Source: an uncultured Porphyromonadaceae bacterium (GTDB taxonomy: Bacteria; Bacteroidota; Bacteroidia; Bacteroidales; Muribaculaceae). From it: 5,153 nt of DNA. A program made the position numbers and the translations under genes. Each line of letters starts with the position of its first letter. Position 1 is the first letter of the stretch. Shown in pieces: positions 1 through 5,153 of the stretch. Below the pieces are notes generated by a model. The model was given only the letters and a program-made list of their open reading frames with translations, searched no databases and had not been told where the DNA came from. Location of the stretch: assembly GCA_947174735.1 (NCBI GenBank), contig CAMWKC010000181.1, forward strand, positions 1 to 5,153, given 5' to 3'.

Positions 1-1041
1 AAGACGGGTAGCCAAAAGGCTGAGATGATTGCGTGCTGCATCCAGACAATGTCCGACAGCCGCCGGTAACATACTTTCTGTATTATGCAGACGTAGACGC
101 TCGCCATTAGTCACCGCCCCGCCCTGCCTGATAATGTAATCAACACACTGTGCGGCCCGGTTATAACTCTGGCGTAACGAATCAACAAGATAGGCGGCGA
201 CAGCTGTAGGTGTCTTGCAACGTGTATGCGCTATCTCATCAAGTACCGTACGGTCACGTTCGTGGCCTATTCCGACAACCACAGGCAACGGACACAACGC
301 CACACGTCGTGCCAACTCGTAATTATCAAAGCCATTAAGATCCGTAGTAGCACCCCCGCCTCGTATTATAACCACACAGTCCCAAAGGTCAACGGTGTGT
401 TCTATAAGCTCAAGAGCCTCAATAACCGAGCTTGCCGTACGATTACCCTGCATCACGGCACCGAATAGAAAAGGATAAAATACAAAACCTTCCTGATTAG
501 CACCAAGCTGATTGAGAAAATCTCCGTAACCTGCTGCACCGGCTGCCGATATTACAGCAATTCGCTGTGGCGCCCAAGGCATAGACAATTGTTTGTTGCG
601 TTCAAGGATGCCTTCATAATGCAGACGTTCAAGTATTTCTCGCCTCAGACGCTCCATATCGCCCAAAGTATAGGCCGGATCAATGTCTGTGACCGAAAAT
701 GACAGACCATATACCGAATGGTGAGTCGTACTGCCGTAAAGGAGCACCTTTATACCGCTTCCTATCTGACGTCCGGTAGCAGCCGCAAACTTAGTCTGTA
801 TCATACGGAACTGGTTAGCCCATACAGTAGCACGCAGTTTGGCTACTGTACTTCCGACAGAGTTTTTCTCTATCAATTCCATGTAACAATGGCCGCCGTT
901 TACGCGCACATCACTCAATTCAGCAGTTACCCAGGCTCCTTGTAATGATGGATTAAGGCGTACTGAATTCCCGATTACCTGTGTCAGTTGTGTAAGCGTA
1001 AGAGCTACACGACTTCCAGGATTGGTCTGAGGACTATTCAT
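1..1041 (-). CDS. xseA: Exodeoxyribonuclease VII large subunit, C-terminus cut off by window edge
   Basis: Catalytic subunit of exonuclease VII, which with several copies of the small subunit XseB degrades single-stranded DNA to oligonucleotides in the cytoplasm during repair. I translated 347 codons from the ATG at 1041; the frame is open to the window edge, so perhaps 60-100 C-terminal residues are missing. An N-terminal OB-fold region lies at about residues 14-120 (GAWVTAELSDVRVNGGHCY at 35-53). The nuclease domain follows from about 135, with AVISAAGAAGYGDF at 162-175, RGGG at 227-230, GIGHERD at 257-263 and the TPTA motif at 277-280. D174, R227, H260 and D263 line up with the residues reported essential in the E. 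coli enzyme (D155, R205, H238, D241); the 33-residue R-to-H spacing is identical. The start lies 2 bases past the stop of the preceding gene, implying co-transcription and probably translational coupling. xseB would be expected further left, outside the window. Confidence 0.95.
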   Translation of the reverse strand, partial: MNSPQTNPGSRVALTLTQLTQVIGNSVRLNPSLQGAWVTAELSDVRVNGGHCYMELIEKNSVGSTVAKLRATVWANQFRMIQTKFAAATGRQIGSGIKVLLYGSTTHHSVYGLSFSVTDIDPAYTLGDMERLRREILERLHYEGILERNKQLSMPWAPQRIAVISAAGAAGYGDFLNQLGANQEGFVFYPFLFGAVMQGNRTASSVIEALELIEHTVDLWDCVVIIRGGGATTDLNGFDNYELARRVALCPLPVVVGIGHERDRTVLDEIAHTRCKTPTAVAAYLVDSLRQSYNRAAQCVDYIIRQGGAVTNGERLRLHNTESMLPAAVGHCLDAARNHLSLLATRL

Positions 1042-1043
1042 AT

Positions 1044-2159
1044 TCAGGGAATATCTTCTTCACGTGTTACTCCTATCTCACTCAAAGCACCGGTGGCAGG
1101 GTCAAAGATAGCGTACGAAGGACTTTTTTTATCTGTAAATAAAGCGGGATTAAGTCCGAACTCCATACCGAACTGGGCAAAATCCAGTTCAGCATCATAC
1201 AGGACAGTATCATCCAGCGTCAATGTGACCTGTGCCGAGCCCGGTACACAATACATAACGGCATCTTTAGGTATTTTCTTTGTCTCACCCTTGGCATCAA
1301 CAGGTAGCTGTGCTGCATCTGTGATTTTGACATTGACACGTACAGCTGCACCAGAATAATCATCAGGTTCTACAAAACCTGCAAAATCACTCAGACGGAA
1401 CAGTACCGAATTACCCTCTTCTTCAGGTATAAATGTATAAGTCCGCGTCACTGTCTCGCTATCGGTAATACCGAGAAAAGCCGAAGTCATGGCTGCTTCC
1501 TGATGAGCTAATGAATTAAGCATCAGTTCGAGCTGACGGCCGTCGGTAGGCATAGAGTCAGCTGTGCCGCGTGTCAGTGATACTTTGGCATCACGTATCT
1601 CCATAAGGTTCTCTGCAAGCATACGTGCCTGTTTCGCACTCGACTGAGAAGCAATAAAATCCTCATCTACATATTGTAGATATTCTCCCGGAGTTATACG
1701 GTCAGTTTTCTCATCATTACTTACCGGGGCAGCCGATAATTTTACAGGTTCAGGCCGACGGTTTATACTTAGCAGCATTCCGTCATCACCTACACCTATA
1801 TAAGTAGTAGCTCCGGGTTTAAGCTGCATCAGATACTGTCGGCTGTTATCAGACACACCGTATGGAGTCACCCTCACACGAGTTATGGTCCATGATTCGG
1901 AATCATGAGTCACGGCACGATCGGTACCTATATACTTCTTGGCATACTGCCAGTAAGGACCGGCCTTACGACTTTCATGGCGAGCCTCTACCTCTATACG
2001 CAAAGCAGTGAGGGGTAGCGAATAGACAAGGCCATACTCATTATGCTTCTCGGCTGTCAGCAGACGTGTCTGCTGAGCTATAGACTGCGGTGCCATAGCC
2101 GAAAGTCCGGCTATTGTAAAGGCAGCGCCCAGAATTATTCTTTTCAGGGTCATGGTCAT
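1044..2159 (-). CDS. Exported DUF4831 family protein of unknown function
   Basis: A 371-residue protein that I assign to the DUF4831 family, known mainly from Bacteroidota, on the strength of its YSLPLTALRIEVEA block (46-59), GPYWQYAKKYIG (67-78), a central helix with ENLMEIRDAK (183-192) and RLSDFAGF (255-262). The N-terminus is a typical Sec signal peptide: K6-R7, a hydrophobic stretch at 8-23, and a probable signal peptidase I site after SIA (about residue 28). The mature start has no lipobox cysteine (the only Cys is at 304), so it should be periplasmic or otherwise exported and soluble rather than a lipoprotein. No further membrane segment or catalytic motif is evident. The ATG at 2159 is 8 bases past the nnr stop; a second in-frame ATG at 2153 is an equally possible start and would leave the signal peptide intact. 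It sits between two cytoplasmic enzymes in one operon, which gives no clear hint of its role. The family call is from memory of the family, not from a search. Confidence 0.85.
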   Translation of the reverse strand: MTMTLKRIILGAAFTIAGLSAMAPQSIAQQTRLLTAEKHNEYGLVYSLPLTALRIEVEARHESRKAGPYWQYAKKYIGTDRAVTHDSESWTITRVRVTPYGVSDNSRQYLMQLKPGATTYIGVGDDGMLLSINRRPEPVKLSAAPVSNDEKTDRITPGEYLQYVDEDFIASQSSAKQARMLAENLMEIRDAKVSLTRGTADSMPTDGRQLELMLNSLAHQEAAMTSAFLGITDSETVTRTYTFIPEEEGNSVLFRLSDFAGFVEPDDYSGAAVRVNVKITDAAQLPVDAKGETKKIPKDAVMYCVPGSAQVTLTLDDTVLYDAELDFAQFGMEFGLNPALFTDKKSPSYAIFDPATGALSEIGVTREEDIP

Positions 2160-2167
2160 GTACTTGG

Positions 2168-3736
2168 TCAGTTTATATTGATCACTTCTTCGGAAGGTAT
2201 GGATTTACGTTCTATTATGTGACGTATAGCCACACCTATATTATTCGCTATATCAGATGCCATCAGACCATATTCACCAGTCTCTGCCACAGCAAGGTCG
2301 CCGGCGAGACCGTGTATATAGGCACCTAAGGTAGCGGCTTGTTCAGGCAGAAGACCTTGGGCAAGAAAAGCAGCTATCACGCCTGTAAGCACATCACCTG
2401 CTCCTGCGGTTGCCATACCCGGATTACCTGTGGAATTGAAATATACTTTTCCTGTCGGGCGTATGGTAGAAGTATAGTGACCTTTAAGAACTATTATAAT
2501 ATTATAATATTTAGCAACTTCAATAGCTTTCCGCAAACGTGCCTCACTACTCTTCTGCTCACCGAAAAGTCGGTCAAACTCACCCACATGGGGAGTAATT
2601 ATAGTCTTTGGCGGCAGCATAGTCAGAAGAGCCGGACGTTTTGAGATACAGTTCAAAGCATCAGCGTCAAGAAGCAAACGTTGCTTGGAAGTTTTCAACA
2701 GAACTTCTAAAGCATCAATAGTAGCGTCCTGTGTGCCTATACCGGGTCCTATAGCCACTACCTGATGGTCATGATGTACTGTCATATCAATGATAAAATG
2801 TTCGCCTTTATCAGGTTCGAACATAGCCTCAGGCACAGCTGTCTGCACAATTTCCAGCCCACGGTGGGCACTGTGTACCGTTACCAGACCGGCACCGCTT
2901 CTGAGGGTAGCACGGGCGCACATCACCGCAGCACCCATCATTCCTGTACTGCCGGCAATAAGTAAGGCCGAGCCGAAGTTACGTTTACCGGAAAACTTGT
3001 TACGCGATGTCAGCAGAGGACGTACATTACGGCTTTCGACAAAAATATAATCAGTCTGAAGCTCCTTCATCTTGGTCCTGTCAAGATCAATATCTATAAG
3101 CTTCCAATCACTGAGTACATCCTGCTTGTAATTTTCCTCAAAGAAGAAAGACAATCGGGGGAACTGAAATGTAAATGTCAGATTGGCATGTACCATATCA
3201 CGCCGTGTGACATTATCGTTCCACTCCCCGAACATTCCGGAGGGCATATCTATCGAAATGACGTATGCGCCCGATTCATTGATATAACGGGCTACGGCGA
3301 CAAAACCGCCTGCTAAAGGTTGTTTAAGACCTGAGCCGAACAGACCATCGACCACAACATCATTTTTACTAAGATACGGAGGTGTGAACTCTCGCTGTAT
3401 TTCAGTAAAGTCTATGGGAACTTCTTCACCTAATTCCAAAAGACGGTTGCGTGCCTTCTCGCAGTCATGACTCAGTTTCTTCTTGACATTAAACAAAAAC
3501 ACTTCCACCTTTTTGTAGCCCTGCTCTATAAGCATACGCGCCACAGTAAGGGCATCGCCGCCATTGTTACCCGGACCGGCTATCACTACAATACGACGGT
3601 CAGGAAGGAACATCGATATCAGCTCACAACTTACTGCCTGGGCTGCACGCTCCATAAGGTCAAACGATTCTATATTCTGCGCCTCACAGGTAGCGCTATC
3701 GATAAGACGTATATTTTCAGATGTAAATATTTTCAT
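2168..3736 (-). CDS. nnr: Bifunctional NAD(P)H-hydrate repair enzyme (epimerase + ADP-dependent dehydratase)
   Basis: Cytoplasmic metabolite-repair enzyme that restores NADH and NADPH from their hydrated forms: the N-terminal domain interconverts R and S hydrates and the C-terminal domain dehydrates the S form, using ADP in bacterial enzymes. The 522 residues match the usual fused length. Epimerase (YjeF_N) domain, about 1-225: LMERAA at 27-32, GPGNNGGDA at 54-62, VDGLFGSGL at 129-137, DMPSG at 163-167. Ribokinase-like dehydratase domain, about 240-510: AGSTGMMGAA at 261-270, RSGAGLV at 279-285, GPGIG at 330-334, LDADALN at 356-362, TPHVGEFDRL at 381-390, VLKGH at 416-420, and GNPGMATAGAGDVLTG at 437-452 with the presumed catalytic D448. 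The second residue of the usual GTGD motif is Ala here, probably tolerated. Both domains look intact. It is the first gene of the minus-strand operon, with its own promoter about 80 bases upstream. The ATG at 3736 gives the family-typical MKIF N-terminus; no clear Shine-Dalgarno sequence precedes it. Confidence 0.96.
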   Translation of the reverse strand: MKIFTSENIRLIDSATCEAQNIESFDLMERAAQAVSCELISMFLPDRRIVVIAGPGNNGGDALTVARMLIEQGYKKVEVFLFNVKKKLSHDCEKARNRLLELGEEVPIDFTEIQREFTPPYLSKNDVVVDGLFGSGLKQPLAGGFVAVARYINESGAYVISIDMPSGMFGEWNDNVTRRDMVHANLTFTFQFPRLSFFFEENYKQDVLSDWKLIDIDLDRTKMKELQTDYIFVESRNVRPLLTSRNKFSGKRNFGSALLIAGSTGMMGAAVMCARATLRSGAGLVTVHSAHRGLEIVQTAVPEAMFEPDKGEHFIIDMTVHHDHQVVAIGPGIGTQDATIDALEVLLKTSKQRLLLDADALNCISKRPALLTMLPPKTIITPHVGEFDRLFGEQKSSEARLRKAIEVAKYYNIIIVLKGHYTSTIRPTGKVYFNSTGNPGMATAGAGDVLTGVIAAFLAQGLLPEQAATLGAYIHGLAGDLAVAETGEYGLMASDIANNIGVAIRHIIERKSIPSEEVININ

Positions 3737-3777
3737 GTAATCTTGTCTTGGCTCAGAATTAACTGAACCTGTAGCAT
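3733..3777 (-). CDS. Possible leader ORF overlapping the nnr start (14 codons)
   Basis: Within the predicted nnr leader an ATG at 3777 opens a frame encoding MLQVQLILSQDKIT. Its TGA stop shares bases with the nnr ATG in an ATGA arrangement typical of translationally coupled genes. The peptide resembles nothing I recognise and shows no run of one amino acid as in classical attenuation peptides. There is no evident ribosome binding site, though this phylum often lacks one. An open frame this short may well be chance; it is listed because of the exact overlap with the nnr start. Confidence 0.2.
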   Translation of the reverse strand: MLQVQLILSQDKIT

Positions 3778-3813
3778 GGCGCCAGCGTACCGCACACAGA
3801 CATAAAGGTTCAG
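3763..3813 (-). other. Inverted repeat / possible hairpin in the nnr 5' leader
   Basis: CTGAACCT at 3763-3770 and AGGTTCAG at 3806-3813 are perfect 8-base inverted repeats separated by 35 bases. On the minus strand the first arm begins just where transcription should start from the nnr promoter, so the transcript could begin with one arm of a stem. The loop contains the palindrome TGGCGCCA (3777-3784), flanked by an outer GTA/TAC pair (3771-3773 and 3788-3790). The second arm lies inside the possible leader ORF and 26 bases before the nnr start. Function is unknown: it could stabilise the message, act in regulation, or be chance. Confidence 0.4.
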
Positions 3814-3817
3814 ACTA

Positions 3818-3849
3818 CAAAATTAACCATACCGTCTCACTTATGCAAA
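3818..3849 (-). promoter_or_regulatory. Bacteroidota-type promoter for the nnr operon
   Basis: On the minus strand, TTTG (3849-3846) is followed after 20 bases by TAATTTTG (3825-3818). This matches the known Bacteroidota housekeeping consensus of a -33 TTTG and a -7 TAnnTTTG at the preferred spacing. Transcription should start near 3813, giving a leader of about 77 bases before nnr. The -33 box is part of the small palindrome CAAAGTTTG (3846-3854). Confidence 0.75.
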
Positions 3850-3940
3850 GTTTGTGCTAAGAATTAAACTTCTTTCATTACACAAGTATTTATAAAACCC
3901 TACGCCCCTTATGTGTGTTTATCTTTTAGAGAAGTAACGG
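3850..3940. other. Intergenic stretch between the two divergent -33 boxes
   Basis: These 91 bases separate the two promoters and make up the core of the 363-base gene-free region 3737-4099; the rest is the two promoters and leaders. The stretch is AT-rich on its left side. The only symmetry seen is a weak AAGAA/TTCTT pair (3859-3863 and 3870-3874). No tRNA, known riboswitch or convincing operator was recognised. Regulator binding here could affect both promoters, but nothing in the sequence shows it. Confidence 0.5.
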
Positions 3941-3972
3941 TTTGGTGCCTTTAGGTTTTTTTTGTATTTTTG
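3941..3972 (+). promoter_or_regulatory. Bacteroidota-type promoter for the aldolase gene
   Basis: TTTG at 3941-3944 and TATTTTTG at 3965-3972, 20 bases apart, match the -33 TTTG and -7 TAnnTTTG consensus exactly. The spacer holds a run of eight T (3956-3963). Transcription should start near 3977, leaving an untranslated leader of about 120 bases. The promoter's position also rules out translation starts upstream of about 3977 for the aldolase. Confidence 0.8.
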
Positions 3973-3976
3973 CATC

Positions 3977-4099
3977 AACTTAAAGGGAAATCCTGTAAGT
4001 ACGGTAACTAATATCAGTAACTACTGTATTTCGTACAGACATTTTACCAATTCCGCTTATTACGTTATAACCTCAACCATAAGTTTAGATATAAAAATC
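3977..4099 (+). promoter_or_regulatory. Long 5' leader of the aldolase mRNA
   Basis: About 120 bases lie between the predicted transcription start and the aldolase ATG. A small hairpin is visible, CTGTA (4024-4028) with TACAG (4034-4038) around a five-base loop. A 7-base direct repeat GTAACTA occurs at 4004-4010 and 4017-4023, and a palindrome GTTATAAC at 4064-4071. The bases just before the ATG are A-rich without a Shine-Dalgarno motif, as is usual in this phylum. I recognise no known riboswitch. The start of the leader is inferred from the promoter. Confidence 0.45.
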
Positions 4100-5101
4100 A
4101 TGGTAGATTACAAATCACTCGGCCTGGTCAACACAAAAGAGATGTTTGCCAAGGCAGTACATGGCGGTTATGCCATTCCCGCGTTCAACTTCAACAACAT
4201 GGAGCAGCTTCAGGCTATCATCAAGGCTGCTGCCGACACCAAATCTCCTGTTATTCTTCAGGTATCTAAAGGTGCGCGTCAGTATGCCAATCCTATCCTG
4301 CTGCGCTACATGGCACAGGGTGCCGTTGAGTATGCCAAGTCTTTAGGCTGGGAGCACCCTCAGATCGTACTGCACCTTGACCACGGTGATACTTTCGAGA
4401 CCTGCAAGGACTGCATCGACAACGGTTTCTCATCAGTTATGATTGACGGCAGCCACCTACCTTTCGATGAGAATGCAGAGCTCACCAAGAAAGTTGTTGA
4501 CTATGCACATCAGTTTGACGTGACTGTAGAGGCTGAGTTAGGTGTACTGGCCGGAGTTGAGGACGAAGTTTCTTCTGACCACCACACCTACACTAACCCC
4601 GAAGAGGTTATTGAATTCGTAGCCCGCACAGGTTGCGATAGCCTTGCTATCTCAATCGGTACTTCTCACGGTGCTTATAAGTTCACTCCCGAACAGTGCA
4701 CACGTGACCCCAAGACAGGTCTGCTCGTTCCGCCTCCATTGGCATTCGATGTACTTGAAGCTGTCGAGAAGAAGCTTCCTGACTTCCCCATCGTACTTCA
4801 CGGCTCATCATCAGTACCTCAGGAGTATGTAAAGATTATCGATGAAAACGGTGGCAAGCTGCCTGATGCTATCGGTATTCCTGAAGAACAGCTCCGCAAA
4901 GCCGCTAAGATGGACGTTTGCAAGATTAATATCGACTCTGACAGCCGTCTGGCTATGACCGCAGCCGTTCGTAGAGTATTCAATGAGAAGCCCGCTGAGT
5001 TTGACCCGCGTAAGTATCTTGGCCCGGCCCGCGATGAAATGGAGAAACTCTACAAGCACAAAATCGAGGCTGTGCTCGGTAGCGCCGGTAAAGCTGAATA
5101 A
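4100..5101 (+). CDS. fba: Class II (zinc-dependent) fructose-1,6-bisphosphate aldolase
   Basis: Cytoplasmic enzyme that reversibly splits fructose 1,6-bisphosphate into dihydroxyacetone phosphate and glyceraldehyde 3-phosphate, in glycolysis and gluconeogenesis. The 333 residues are full length for the Bacteroidales type. Visible signatures are the N-terminal IPAFNFNN (26-33), HLDHGD (92-97) with the catalytic Asp D94 and zinc ligand H95, SSVMIDGSHLPFDEN (111-125), VEAELG (143-148), SIGTSHGAYK (185-194) with zinc ligand H190, LHGSSSVP (233-240) with zinc ligand H234, and the phosphate-binding NIDSD (277-281). The frame stays open upstream to a TTG at 3962, but that lies inside the promoter; the ATG at 4100 gives the expected N-terminus MVDYKSLGLVNT. 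Codon use is markedly C/T-ending for isoleucine with no ATA, as in highly expressed genes. It is transcribed alone as far as the window shows, divergent from nnr. Confidence 0.97.
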   Translation: MVDYKSLGLVNTKEMFAKAVHGGYAIPAFNFNNMEQLQAIIKAAADTKSPVILQVSKGARQYANPILLRYMAQGAVEYAKSLGWEHPQIVLHLDHGDTFETCKDCIDNGFSSVMIDGSHLPFDENAELTKKVVDYAHQFDVTVEAELGVLAGVEDEVSSDHHTYTNPEEVIEFVARTGCDSLAISIGTSHGAYKFTPEQCTRDPKTGLLVPPPLAFDVLEAVEKKLPDFPIVLHGSSSVPQEYVKIIDENGGKLPDAIGIPEEQLRKAAKMDVCKINIDSDSRLAMTAAVRRVFNEKPAEFDPRKYLGPARDEMEKLYKHKIEAVLGSAGKAE

Positions 5102-5153
5102 GAGCATTACTCTATTATAGTTATAGAAAATAAGAATCCCGCTGCTTGTTATC
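5102..5153 (+). other. Non-coding end of window, possible start of a terminator
   Basis: Right after the aldolase stop a weak hairpin AGAG-CATTA-CTCT (5101-5113) is visible, too weak and without a T-run to be a terminator. Further on, AATCCCGCTGCTTG (5135-5148) is a GC-rich block after an A-rich stretch, which is how the 5' arm of an intrinsic terminator often looks. The matching arm would lie beyond the window, so this cannot be confirmed. No coding start is seen. Confidence 0.3.

Noticed and set aside
226..945. Plus-strand open frames at 226-468 and 718-945.
   Set aside because: They are antisense to the well-conserved xseA coding sequence and encode nothing recognisable.
988..1359. An open frame of 123 codons on the plus strand.
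   Set aside because: It lies antisense to the DUF4831 gene and the xseA start, has low-complexity serine-rich composition, and shows no family motif or promoter.
3859..3874. Inverted repeat AAGAA/TTCTT between the promoters as an operator.
   Set aside because: Five AT-rich base pairs around a six-base loop are expected by chance in this composition.
3962..4099. A 46-residue N-terminal extension of the aldolase starting at a TTG.
   Set aside because: The TTG lies within the matched promoter, upstream of the likely transcription start, and the extension resembles nothing in the family; the ATG at 4100 gives the normal N-terminus.
4811..5107. A minus-strand open frame of 98 codons at the right end.
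   Set aside because: It mirrors the aldolase coding sequence, which has all its catalytic motifs; no independent evidence supports it.
1..5153. A mobile element, CRISPR array, defence or biosynthetic system.
   Set aside because: All coding space is taken by housekeeping genes plus one DUF4831 protein; no transposase, integrase, terminal repeats or repeat array was seen.

Overview
The window looks like ordinary chromosomal DNA from a Bacteroidota bacterium, most likely of the order Bacteroidales; a gut relative such as Muribaculaceae or Bacteroidaceae is a guess from protein flavour only. Three things point there. One gene encodes a DUF4831-type exported protein, a family I know from this phylum. 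The aldolase and the bifunctional Nnr read like Bacteroidales versions. Both promoters match the phylum-specific TTTG / TAnnTTTG consensus exactly, while recognisable Shine-Dalgarno sequences are absent.

Layout. The left three quarters (1-3736) is a minus-strand operon read in the order nnr, DUF4831 gene, xseA, with gaps of only 8 and 2 bases. xseA runs off the left edge without its C-terminal part. A 363-base intergenic region (3737-4099) separates it from a plus-strand gene for class II fructose-bisphosphate aldolase (4100-5101). The last 52 bases are non-coding and may hold the beginning of a terminator. The two transcription units are divergent, each with its own promoter.

Function. nnr repairs damaged (hydrated) NADH and NADPH. 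xseA is the large subunit of exodeoxyribonuclease VII, which degrades single-stranded DNA. The protein between them carries a signal peptide and must act outside the cytoplasm; its job is unknown. The aldolase serves glycolysis and gluconeogenesis, and its codon use (no ATA among 19 isoleucine codons) marks it as highly expressed compared with the operon.

No mobile element, CRISPR array, RNA gene, defence system or other clear novel system was seen. The points most worth a second look are the nnr leader (an 8-bp inverted repeat beginning near the predicted transcript start, and a 14-codon leader ORF whose stop overlaps the nnr start as ATGA) and the uncharacterised exported protein locked between two cytoplasmic enzymes.
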